DNA of 64,000 bases from Actinostola sp. cb2023 (lineage: Eukaryota; Cnidaria; Anthozoa; Actiniaria; Actinostolidae), in NCBI GenBank assembly GCA_033675265.1, contig JAUJYZ010000118.1, positions 523,501-587,500 on the forward strand, in the 5' to 3' direction. Of this stretch, positions 54,301 to 64,000 are shown one piece after another. Below the pieces are notes generated by a model. The model saw nothing but the letters and a program-made list of their open reading frames with translations, had not been told where the DNA came from and made no database searches. The number at the start of each line of letters is the position of its first letter. The stretch's first letter is position 1. The position numbers and the translations under genes are program-made.

Positions 54301-57300
54301 ATAATTAAATTTGTTTCCATGCATTGGGGGGGGGGGGGGGGGGGGTATAACAATCAATATTATTGAACCTCAGGCATGACAAAACTAGACCCCCAGACTA
54401 GTATGGATCCACCACTGATTATTGAACCTCAGGCATGGGAGGGAGGGGTACTCAGGTATGCGAGTGACAGGGAGGTGCAAATGAAGCAAAATGATCAACC
54501 CCTGAAAAGTCCAATACAACTAATACTCAACTCAAAAGTAATAATGTCCTATGGTGCAAATGAAGCAAAACCCAAAAAATTTCCAAATTATTTTGATACT
54601 TTCAACCCAAAAGAAACTTACACATATCAACAGAACTCTTATACCTGAGTGGGGGGCACACTTTGAACCGTTGTACTGTTTGTAATGAATTGTGTACCAC
54701 ACTTGTGGTGTTCTTGAATTCGCATTGCTTTCACTTCAGATGGTTCCTATCGAGGTCTTAAGCTGATTAACTTGAAAGAGATTGCTGATGATGCTAAAGA
54801 TATCTGTCTAGAACAGTAAGTGGAATATATAACATACCACAAGGAAAATACCTGCTATTATAATAGTATTCATGAAAAATTTCTTGATTCTGATTGGCTA
54901 AGAGCAGACTGTGCAATTAAATGTTAATTGGCACTGCAGTGCAATAAGCCAGTTCAGAGTTGTTTAAGAATAAGGTTCAGTGCGCATGCAATTTTATCCC
55001 GATTATAATTATTAATTATTCTTTTGTTATTTAAAAATAACACATGTTACCAAAAGAAGGTGAAATAATCGGGATAAAATCACATGTGCACTGAACCTTA
55101 TGCTTAAACTCTGAATATAAATTTTTCATGAATATTATTATTGGGTGATCATACATCGTTGTTTTTTGTTGGGAGTAAATAATATTGATCTAGTGAGTGA
55201 GTAAATTATTGATGTGTTTTTCAAAAAAGCCCAAATTGCATTTGCCAGTAATTTCAGACGTAATTGAAAAATATACTTGATACCATATGATTACCTATAC
55301 ATTATTGAATCTCTGTGGTTAGTGAAGTGTTTAGATAAGCCATAAGTTTGTTGTTTATGTTTATAATACACATTAACAGAGCCTATCTATCTCTTATCAT
55401 TGTTTCTAACAGAAAATTTGAAGTCGAGACATGTATTGTAGTACAACATCTTGGATCACAATCAGCAAGTAATGCTGAAAATGGTACCACAAGTCCTACT
55501 GCTAAACGACCATGCAAACAACTAAATGTACGTTTGATGCCCCTAGATATGATTTCTCTATCATTGTCATGTATGTTGGTCCTTCACTCTTCCTGAAACA
55601 CCAAAGTAGATGATTGAGACCTTTTGTGTGATGGCTGCTGCTATAGTGGTGATTACAATCATAACATTGATAATGATGATGATTCTGATGACAGTGATGT
55701 TGATGACATTGATGATGGCAATGATGATGATGACATTGATGATGGTAACAATGATGATGTTGACACTACTGTTGGTGGTAGTAGATATTAATAAATAATA
55801 ATATTCCTTTGGATATTGAAGATGATTGATGATGATAATGTTGATAATGATGACATTGATGATGGCAATGATGATGATGACATTGATGATGGTAACAATG
55901 ATGATGTTGACGCTACTGTTGGTGGTAGTAGATATTAATAAATAATAATATTCCTTTGGATATTGAAGATGATTGATGATGATAATGTTGATAATGATGA
56001 CATTGATGATGGCAATGATGATGATGACATTGATGATGGTAACAATGATGATGTTGACGCTACTGTTGGTGGTAATAATATTCCTTTGGATATTGAAGAT
56101 GATGATGATGATAATGTTGATGATGATGACATTGATGATGGCAATGATGATGATGACATTGATGATGATGACTAATGAGGAAACAGAGTGGAAAAACGTT
56201 TTATAGCCTGTTCTAACAAGGACACCTATAAGTTGTTAAGCTCAATATTTTGTATACAAGCCCTTTTATGCTCAAATAACAAAATGTCAAATACCACCAA
56301 AGTTCGGTGAATGTGTCTCAGAGATATAAGGCCTTGTACTTTGGGAGAGGTGACATTTTGATCAGCAGAAAAACCATCGTTTTCGTAAATATCTCCGAGA
56401 AGCTTTACTGTAACTTAATAAGATTTTGCCACAAGTTTTGAGTAATGGTAGCACAAATGTATCACTTACAGTTTTTGATGTATCATTGCCAGTTAATGAA
56501 AACTGTATGAAAACAGCAGCTTTGCCGTTTTTCCGCTACGTCCTATGAGGATGCTGATGATCGATAGTGTTGGTGGTAGTTTCAGTAGTGACGTTAGAAC
56601 ACACTACTTTCTTCTCTTTTAGACTCCATTCAACGATAAAGTAGACAGTTGGTATCATGAACTAATGGCTACAGCAAGTGATCAGTGTGACGCTGTGTGG
56701 ATGGATAGTGAGGATCCACTATTTATGCTGTATACAAGGTAACCATAGATACATGCAGTCATTAGAGAAGTTATATTGACCCTGTGAAAGAGGTTTAAAT
56801 GCTAAGTAGGTAGAAGGGGTTTTGTTTAGTTTTACAATAACAAGGACAAACTTGTAAGTAGCAGGGGCACAAAATAGCAGTAGAGCAGCCATTCCGTGAC
56901 ATCCAAAGAGCCAAGTAAAGTGTCTGGAGTCTCTGCTCAAAAACCCTGCCGATGGCTCTTACTGGAGTATAGTGGGTGGACATATAACGAAATAACGAAA
57001 ATACTTCAAATCGACATGTAAAAATTGGCAGATGGAATTGAAAAATTCAGGCGGCACTGATGTTGCAAGTAGCTGCTGGAGTTTGCTGATTGCTAGCTTG
57101 TAATATAATAGTAATTGTTGGTTTCAGTGGTTCTACTGGTAAACCAAAGGGTTTGTTACACACGACAGCAGGATATATGCTGTACACTGCTCTTACTTTC
57201 AAGTAAGTTTAATCAGACACGCAAAACAATGATACAATTTTCATTCAATCTTAAAATAAAGCTGCTTCCATTGTAAACATACTGTCAGTAGTTGAATTGC

Positions 57301-60300
57301 ATAAAGGACCATTTACACTGGCGATTTTATTGGCGATTTTATTGGTATCAGTGATTTTATCAGTATCGGTGATTTTATCGATGAATTTATCGCCGATTTT
57401 ATCGATTGGCGATTTTATTGGCGATTTTATCGGTATCAGTGATTTTATCGGTATCAGTGATTTTATCGGTGATTTTATTGGTTTCGGTGATTTTATCGCC
57501 GATTTTATCGCCGATTTTATCGGTATCGGCGATTTTATCGCCAGTAGTTTACACGGGTGATTTGTGGTTGCAATAAAATTGCCAATACTGAATCGCCGAC
57601 AAAATTGTCGATAAAATCGATATGACCATTTTTTACCGTATTTTCATACTCCTGTCACCGTAATCAGCCAATCAGATATGGCGAGACATTCCATTGTTTT
57701 AGGTTGAGTGTGTGAATACATTGTCCATATGTCGTACTGTAAAGTGTATTATTATGTTGATGAACAGATATAGCTTTGATTATCATCCTGGGGAGGTGTA
57801 CTGGTGTACTGCCGATATAGGATGGATAACAGGACATAGTTATATTACCTATGGTCCAATGGCTAATGGTGCTACTAGTGTAATAGTAAGTATTCCTCAC
57901 CCCAATCCTAGTAGGGAGAAAATTAAGCTAGAAAATGAATCCGCTGCTCACCCCTCCCCTGATAGGAAAAACATTAGATTCAACATCCACTGCTCACCCC
58001 TCCCCTGATAGGAAAAACATTAGATTCAACATCCACTGCTCACCCCTCCCCTGATAGGAAAAACATTAGATTCAACATCCACTGCTCACCCCTCCCCTGA
58101 TAGGAAAAACATTAGATTCAACATCCACTGCTCACCCCTCCCCTGATAGGAAAAACATTAGATTCAACATCCACTGCTCACCCCTTCCCTGGGAGGAAAA
58201 AAATTAGACTTGACATTGGGCAGGCCTGCAGCTCTTAGAAGATCTATGCCAATTGGATCAATACTATTAAAGTAAAACAATAGAAACAAAACAATAGAAC
58301 GAGTAGACAATAGTAGATAATGAATTCTATTGTGTTGTGGTGGGCAGGCCTGCAGCTTTTAGAAGATCTATGCCAATTGGGTCAATACTATTAGAGTAAA
58401 ACAATAGAAACAAAACAATAGAACGAGTAGACAATAGTAGATAATGAATTCTATTGTGCTTGTGTTGTGGTGGGCAGGCCTGCAGCTCTTAGAAGATCTA
58501 TGCCAATTGGGTCAATACTATTAGAGTAAAACAATAGAAACAAAACAATAGAACGAGTAGACAATAGTAGATAATGAATTCTATTGTGTTGTGGTGGGCA
58601 GGCCTGCAGCTCTTAGAAGATCTATGCCAATTGGGTCAATACTATTAGAGTAAAACAATAGAAACAAAACAATAGAACGAGTAGACAATAGTAGATAATG
58701 AATTCTATTGTTTGTATTATCCAATCACAACAGCTCTTCTGAGAACCTGCGTGTCACCTCTTGACATCCAATAATATAATAACAGTTTATTTAAAACATC
58801 TCCAACAAGATACTGATATCTGTTGTTGTTTAGTATGAAGGCACACCATTCTATCCTGACGCTGGACGCTTCTGGGACATAGTTGACAAGTACAAGGTCA
58901 AAAAGTTCTACACGGCACCTACTGCTATTAGAGCTTTGATGAAGTTTGGTAAAGAAGTCAAGAAGTAAGTATACGGCTGACGGTAAAACTCACCAATTCC
59001 TTTCCCCTTCAAGTAATATAACTTCATATAATCCTTTCTCGTTTCTACAGGCGTAGCCTTGAAAGCCTCCAAGTCTTGGGTACTGTAGGTGAACCCATCA
59101 ACCCCGAGGCGTGGCTGTGGTACTATCAAGCTGTCGGCCATGAAAAGTGTTCTATTGTAGACACATACTGGCAAACAGAGACCGTAAGTATACATGTAGC
59201 ATGGAGCGGTACATATCAGACTTTGTGTTTCCTTACTTCATTGATGTTGTATTGTAGGGGGGCCATGTGCTTGCGCCCCTACCAGGGGCCACACCCATGA
59301 GACCAGGAGCTGCTGTAAGTATTTGCTATGAGATATTGTTTAATGTTATGGATGATTTATTATCGATATGTTGTTATGGAGTAGTGTATGACATAACTAA
59401 GACATACATTCATGACAACTTGATTTAGAGAGGAATGTAAAAAGTCTTACTAAGCATTTGAAAAACATGTCATGTTTTAGACCTATCCATTCTTCGGTAT
59501 TGAGCCAGCCATTATGGATGAGAGTGGAAAGGAGCTTGAAGGACCCTGCGAAGGCTATCTGGTAAGAAAATAACACTAACCCATTACTATTAGTTAATGT
59601 GATCAAAATCAACCAAAATCCTTTTGAATTCAAAGAGCCTCTAGGAGAAGTTAGATTTTGATCAGCGTAAGTGATCACTGATCAAATCCTAAATAAATCA
59701 AACCCTCGATAAATGATTGCAGTCAAAGTGATGGGCTTCCTGTGGTAGGTGGTGAAAGGAAAGAAAGATATAGGGATCCCAGTGAGAGTTATTTATATCT
59801 TCTATTATAACACAGGTATTGAAGCGCCCATGGCCTGGTATTGCACGTACAATCTATGGTGACCATAGTAGGTTTGAGAATGTCTACTTCTCCAAGTTCA
59901 AGGGAGGTTATCTGACTGGTGATGGTAAGGAATTAGAACACATTATTGCTTCTCTTTGAATGACGAAAAAAGATGAAAAACTTATTGAGTAGATATGGTA
60001 TATGGACACTTTTGATAAAAATGTTACAATAGTCTTTGCTGTGTTGTGCGATACATTCTGTATGTACACTGTAACCATACTTTACAGTGCGACTACTGTA
60101 ACCGGGGCCACTGAGAACCAATCACAATTCAGACGAAAACAAAGCCAATTTCAAAATTTGTGTACTTCAGCCAATGAGGAGAGAGCATTCACGTTATCTA
60201 AGTGGCTCCGGTTGAAGTCGTTGCACTGTAATGAAGTCTTAGCTACTTCAATACATCAATGCAACCTGTCACTTAGTGTCCTTGATTAGTATACTACTTG

Positions 60301-62253
60301 TGGTACGCTAGAAGTTTTCAACACGTTAATAAAGTTTAATATGTACCGTTGGTATGTATGTATGTTATAGAAACACACTACATCATTGATATACAAAGCA
60401 GCACTGATGAGTAAGCCATACATAGATTTAATGATCTTCTATTCAACAGGTTGTCGGCGTGATGAGAATGGGATGTACTGGGTAACAGGCCGTACTGACG
60501 ACTGCATGAATGTCTCAGGTCATCTTCTGTCTACAGCTCAGGTTGAAAGCGCTCTAGTCGAACATGACTCAGTCAGCGAAGCAGCAGTGGTAGGTATCTC
60601 TCGGAATTTCTAAGGTGCTCTAGTTGACAGGGACTGAGAGCACCCTTGGGGGGGGGGGGGGGGGGGGGGGCTGGATATACTTTCTAATGAACCCTTTCAA
60701 TAACTCATTCAGGTATCATGTCCACATAAAGAGAAAGGAGAAGGAATTTATTGCTTCGTATCACTGATGGAGGTATGTTTATGGTGTGCGCTGAGTATAT
60801 GTATATTGTTATTTCTTCTATGCATGTTTGTAGCAGTCTTTCCAATAAATATATTAGCATTATATAATTTTGGTGGTCTGAATTAGCATTATTATTATTA
60901 TTATTATATCTGAGAAATTAGTAGAAACTGCTTTGATTTGACTGACCTGATGGTGTGTTGTTGCAGGATGCAGAGATGAATGAACAACTGATTAAAGAAC
61001 TCAAGAATATAGGTATTTGATGTTGTACATGTGGGTGGGGTAGTTGTACATGTAGGTGGGGTAGTTATACATGTAGGTGGGGTAGTTATACATGTTGGTG
61101 GGGTAGTTATACATGTAGGTGGGGTAGTTATACATGTAGGTGGGGTAGTTATACATGTAGGTGGGGTAGTAATGTTATACATGTGGGTAGTTGTACATGT
61201 AGGTGGGGTAGTTGTATATGTAGGTGGGGTAGTTATACATGTAGGTGGGTTAGTTACATGTAGGTGGGGTAGTTATACATGTAGGTGGGGTAGTTATACA
61301 TGTAGGTGGGGTAGTTATACATGTAGGTGGGGTAGTTATACATGTAGGTGGGGTAGTGATGTTATACATGTGGGTAGTTGTACATGTAGGTGGGGTAGTT
61401 GTATATGTAGGTGGGGTAGTTATACATGTAGGTGGGGTAGTTGTACATGTAGGTGGGGTAGTTATACATGTAGGTGGGGTAGTTGTACATGTAGGTGGGG
61501 TACTTGGGTATGAGTGGTGGGGATGTGTGAAGCCCTTTTGGGGAACTATTTTGGTGGTCTGAATTTGTTGGTGCTGTTGCTGCAAAGGAAATTTTTGTTT
61601 GGGGGGGAGGGGGGTTACATTATATTGTGGACCATAGGACTTTTTTGGGTTGAGTTTAATAGCTGTACTGTTTGTCATTTTGGCTTCATTCTCGATCCCC
61701 TTTGGGATGATGACACATATTTATACCATTTGTACATTAATCTTTGTACACCTCTAAGGGCAAGGGTGTGGTGTGGTTGTGCACAGCTTTCTAAAAGGTG
61801 CTCATTTCTTCATGACGTTGAATCCTTGTTTTGACTTCCTTCTAAATCTGTGTAGCTCAATGTAGCTTTAAATACCTGTAGGATGGAGCACTGATGGAGG
61901 GAGGGGTAGAGGGTGTACTGTCTGCCCCCTAGTTAATCACTTCAAGTGAAGGAGCACAGAGATTAAATATTGTATCAAAGGGTGACCAAAGTACTTCAAC
62001 CAAAAGCAACTAATAATTATTTATTCCTGTTTGTTCCACAGTTCGTCTCAAGATCGGTCCATTTGCCTCACCAGATGTGGTCCAAAGCGCTCCTGCTTTA
62101 CCCAAGACACGATCGGGTAAAATAATGAGGCGTATTCTCCGGCAGGTTGCCAAGAATGACCGTGACACAGGCGACTTGTCAACCATCTTGGATCCATCGG
62201 TTGTCGACAGTCTTTTTAAAGCCAGACCTCATGTTTCCTTCTTACCCGACTAA
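51358..62253 (+). CDS. ACSS2: Acetyl-CoA synthetase, cytosolic (ACSS2) type, 18 exons
   Basis: Exons: 51358-51704, 53259-53350, 53484-53587, 54019-54091, 54740-54815, 55413-55527, 56623-56738, 57128-57202, 57768-57885, 58834-58964, 59051-59183, 59258-59314, 59481-59561, 59816-59924, 60450-60589, 60713-60772, 60967-61012, 62042-62253. All phases agree; 2085 nt, 694 residues (human ACSS2: 701). It makes acetyl-CoA from acetate, ATP and CoA through acetyl-AMP, in cytosol and nucleus in animals. Visible: ACAS N-terminal segment ([11 protein letters not shown]), P-loop-like [11 protein letters not shown] (306-316), [19 protein letters not shown] (455-460), hinge TGRTDD (555-560), [10 protein letters not shown], and catalytic and acetylation-regulated K651 in PKTRSGK. 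No mitochondrial presequence is seen, which favours ACSS2 over ACSS1. A second in-frame Met at 51370 is possible. Introns 6, 8, 9 and 17 carry tandem repeats. Identity is secure. Confidence 0.95.
52945..53115. mobile_element. Foldback element
   Basis: AGTTCCAGACTTTCGGTACG and CACAATGCATTATGAGATTA on the left are mirrored by TAATCTCACAATGCATTG and GTACCGGAAGTCTGGAACT on the right. The loop contains a CAGGGAGCCCAA motif shared with the 13966 family. It lies in ACSS2 intron 1. Confidence 0.82.
53682..53888. mobile_element. Short MITE with 15-bp terminal inverted repeats
   Basis: AGGGGTATCGAATGG at the left and CCATTCGACACCCCT at the right match inversely with one mismatch. The interior has AGACTC/GACTCTGAG motifs. 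Target duplications were not clear. It lies in ACSS2 intron 3, just after a smaller hairpin at 53608-53670 (CTTGTACCCAGTCATTT and its exact inverse). Confidence 0.6.
54405..54655. mobile_element. Foldback element related to 30537-30846
   Basis: GGGAGGGGTACTCAGGTATG on the left and CTTATACCTGAGTGGGGGG on the right are inverse at the CTCAGGTAT core. The interior has CCCCTGAAAAGTCC and CCCAAAAAATTTCC motifs as in 30537-30846. It is preceded by a poly-G run (54326-54345). It lies in ACSS2 intron 4. Confidence 0.6.
54868..55138. mobile_element. Foldback element
   Basis: ATTCATGAAAAATTT on the left is mirrored by AAATTTTTCATGAAT on the right. AATAAGGTTCAGTGCGCATG and TTTTATCCCGATTAT are mirrored by ATAATCGGGATAAAAT and CATGTGCACTGAACCTTA. 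It lies in ACSS2 intron 5. Confidence 0.82.
55660..56173. repeat. GAT-rich minisatellite, 130-147-bp period
   Basis: Units contain GATGATGACATTGATGATGG and, for the longer spacing, ATTCCTTTGGATATTGAAGA. The latter recurs at about 55804, 55951 and 56081, spacings of 147 and 130 bp. It lies in ACSS2 intron 6. Asp-rich (+) and Ser-rich (-) open frames are repeat artefacts; there is no splice logic joining them to exons. Confidence 0.9.
57310..57620. repeat. GATTTTATCGGTATC short tandem repeat
   Basis: About fifteen imperfect units of GGCGATTTTAT or GTATCAGTGATTTTATC run from about 57318 to 57545. Inverse-oriented AAAATTGTCGATAAAATCG follows at about 57601-57620, so the whole may be a foldback with internally expanded arm. 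It lies in ACSS2 intron 8. Confidence 0.85.
57943..58200. repeat. 46-bp minisatellite, five full copies plus a partial
   Basis: Units with TGCTCACCCCTCCCCTGATA and AACATTAGATTCAACATCC start at 57945, 57991, 58037, 58083, 58129 and 58175. The first four spacings are exactly 46 bp and the units are almost identical. It lies in ACSS2 intron 9. Confidence 0.95.
58218..58711. repeat. 124-130-bp tandem repeat, four copies
   Basis: GGGCAGGCCTGCAGCTCTTA starts at 58218, 58342, 58472 and 58596, and each copy ends TAATGAATTCTATTG. The 130-bp copy has an extra TGTGCT. Each unit contains CAATAGAAC and TTCTATTG as a small hairpin. It follows directly after the 46-bp array in ACSS2 intron 9. Confidence 0.95.
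61027..61503. repeat. 21-bp minisatellite in ACSS2 intron 17
   Basis: About 22 units of GTAGGTGGGGTAGTTATACAT with T/G variation (GTTGTACAT, GTTATACAT, GTTGTATAT). A larger duplicated block is visible: the variant GTTATACATGTGGGTAGTTG occurs at about 61174 and 61362. Val/Gly open frames on + and Thr/Pro frames on - are artefacts. Confidence 0.95.
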
Positions 62254-62403
62254 CTAAACCAATCCTACAGTCAGGCAAATCACGAAACAAACATCCTTTA
62301 CTACTCGTCACAATATTTGTGAATCACCATTTAACCCGACTGTATACTAGAGTAAACACTAAAAATCGCAACATGGCCATGGCTCGTCTGCTGTGTTCAT
62401 CAC

Positions 62404-62409
62404 AATAAA
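62404..62409 (+). terminator. ACSS2 polyadenylation signal
   Basis: AATAAA 151 bp after the ACSS2 stop, immediately followed by further AAT triplets. Position and context are typical of a 3' UTR end. Confidence 0.6.
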
Positions 62410-63140
62410 TAATATTCTTTAGACAATATACAAATTACTATATTTGATGTAACATAGCTTTTATATCACTGCACCAATGCCTGCAAATGCCTAGTTTCTG
62501 TACTGAATGCAGACTGCACAATCATCTTTCCATGACTATACGTGTTGACAGTCTCAAGGGATTGTTGTATAAGTGGTTAACTGGGAAGGAGTAGGTTGAT
62601 ATGGAATGCTTTCCATAAAGCTACAGTAGCTTCCTTGATACTGGAATTCATGAATACGTTCAGCAGTAAAAGTGACAGTTCTACATCTAGTCTCTACAAG
62701 GAGGCACATCTTACTCTCCCATACCCCCATAGGATAGGGCCCAACAGAGGGGATAGTAAAGGTCCTTATATTGTCATTCATTTTACTGTACCAAAGTCTT
62801 ATTAAACTGAGATGAAATCACTGAGAAGCATTGCATTGTGGGTGTTTTATTTAGTTCCATTGATCATTTACATTGGACCATCTAATGGGTTAACGTGGCC
62901 ATTATTCATTAGTACCAACCCCTTGTCAGTGCCATTCAGCTTCTGTTGTCAATAACGAGACATGAGCCCATGATCATGTGATCATCTCGTTGCCATGGTT
63001 ATGTTGATTACTCTGATACTTGTGATTGGTTTACGTGGTTTGTTTTTCATTATTGTCAACACACTTGCTCTAATGCGTAAGCAAAAACAAGGGATGTTTG
63101 GATAAACTTGCTGTCATTTTTATGCATCTCCCGAAGTAAT

Positions 63141-63217
63141 AGACTCCCACGCAGCTGTTTTGAGCTGAGAGCATTGCGTGACGGAACTAAAAACGGCTGC
63201 GTAGGAGTCTACCGAAG
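63141..63217. mobile_element. Foldback element (family shared with 50130-50232)
   Basis: AGACTCCCACGCAGCTGTTTT is mirrored by AAAACGGCTGCGTAGGAGTCT around GAGAGCATTGCGTGACGGAA. Arm and loop both resemble the copy at 50130-50232. Confidence 0.75.
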
Positions 63218-63699
63218 TAATGAAAACTACAGAAGACCCATAGTACGACGTAGAGAAAGTATATTGACTTCAAAACAAACTGGCATGTGTTACAGATAGT
63301 AAGGACAGGTAATGATTATATTGTCAAAACTGACGCCGCAGTAGCAACTGATCCAGTACATGGCAAAATGACCACAAATTTCATGCTTATACAAGCTAAC
63401 TAATGTTACAAATGCAATGTCCATAAAGTTGGATTGAGGTCATGCATTCCTGGGTGTACATCACTTTGGGTTTCAATGTCGGCTTCAAGTCGGTGGCCTT
63501 GAAAGGAATAGGGAGACACTACACAGCACTTGCTTGATATAATGTCTTCATGAAATCATTTGTATTATACTGTTCGCCGTCTGTTATGTCATTCTAATCT
63601 GCATAGCATTTTAAAACTACATTACATCATTACTGAGTAGTACATAGTGTCTCCCTCGAGGAACAGGGTGGGATTCCTCTCGGCATCTCTAGATTTTAG

Positions 63700-63805
63700 G
63701 AAGGTTTGGGACAAGTCATCCTGATGAATGTGATGGTCCTACAACCAAGCAAGCGTCTAAAACCAGAGAGCGTCGACCTCTACGTTCATTGGTGTGTCGA
63801 TCAAG
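63700..63805 (+). CDS. Candidate internal exon of an unidentified gene
   Basis: A 106-nt stretch is bounded by TTTTAG at the 5' side and AAG|GTATGA at the 3' side. It is open in the frame reading RFGTSHPDECDGPTTK and then QASKTRERRPLRSLV. Base composition is less AT-rich than its surroundings. I do not recognise the protein, and no second exon could be attached within the window. It could be the start of a sixth gene running off the right end, or chance. Confidence 0.3.
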
Positions 63806-64000
63806 GTATGAGTTAACTAGTGTTCTAATTCACAGATGCCAAACACGGGTCCTATTCTTTGGAACATTTTACGTAGTACTGCTCTGAGTTCAATCTTCAT
63901 GTCGAGTAGCATTAGATCACACAGCATTGGGTAGTATGTACTCAAATGGACCTTAAACTAGACGACAAAAGGAATATGAAGGCCATAAGTTTTTCAGCTT
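63806..64000. other. Right edge, nothing recognised
   Basis: About 195 bp after the candidate exon, with no open frame, repeat or signal I can support. If the candidate exon is real, this is intron. Confidence 0.4.

Larger units (their letters stand above)
62254..63699. other. Region downstream of ACSS2
   Basis: ACSS2 3' UTR followed by unique sequence without a recognisable exon. A foldback lies at 63141-63217. An inverse pair at about 63509-63528 (AGGGAGACACTACACAGCAC) and 63636-63656 (TAGTACATAGTGTCTCCCTC) suggests another weak hairpin. Confidence 0.5.

Noticed and set aside
55963..56206. Asp-rich 'acidic protein' frame in ACSS2 intron 6
   Set aside because: A GAT minisatellite unit repeated three times; no homology, and it lies between two phase-matched ACSS2 exons.
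63108..63299. 63-codon open frame after ACSS2
   Set aside because: It runs through the foldback element at 63141-63217 and shows no similarity to a known protein.

Overview
The window is nuclear DNA from an animal. It carries five intron-rich protein-coding genes, all on the + strand, with GT-AG introns, AATAAA signals, AT-rich introns and a heavy load of short foldback DNA elements and tandem repeats. The proteins (a STYXL1/MK-STYX-type pseudophosphatase, mitochondrial malate dehydrogenase, an eIF4E-transporter, Nemo-like kinase and cytosolic-type acetyl-CoA synthetase) indicate a metazoan. The repeat style suggests a marine invertebrate, but I cannot fix the phylum from sequence alone. Layout: STYXL1-like 967-6113 (10 exons), MDH2 6536-13435 (14 exons), EIF4ENIF1/4E-T 15018-33589 (13 exons), NLK 41222-48167 (14 exons), ACSS2 51358-62253 (18 exons). 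The exons were assembled by hand from conserved protein segments, splice signals and phase. Every junction keeps frame except one: 4E-T exon 8 lacks one base in an A7 tract, so its conserved downstream frame is shifted. STYXL1 exon 3 is also uncertain, and the rhodanese-type motif expected there looks eroded. The most striking non-coding structure is a tandem array of about 9.7 kb (about 19.56-29.29 kb) inside intron 9 of 4E-T. Its roughly 80-bp monomers are organised into a 17-monomer higher-order repeat of about 1,369 bp, present about six times, which is the architecture normally seen in satellite arrays. Introns and intergenic DNA also hold non-autonomous transposons. Two have long terminal inverted repeats and clean 9-bp target duplications (9564-10513 and 11817-12534), and one has TTAA duplications (17714-17968). 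There is a tRNA-derived SINE (about 11033-11413), several foldback families present in two or more copies, and many micro- and minisatellites. The genes do not form an obvious pathway. MDH2 (TCA cycle/malate shuttle) and ACSS2 (acetate to acetyl-CoA) are metabolic, 4E-T acts in mRNA repression and P-bodies, NLK in Wnt and other signalling, and STYXL1 is a catalytically dead phosphatase family member. STYXL1 and MDH2 are also immediate neighbours in the human genome, so their adjacency here may be old microsynteny. The 7.6 kb between 4E-T and NLK, and the stretches before STYXL1 and after ACSS2, contain no gene I can recognise apart from one candidate exon near the right end.
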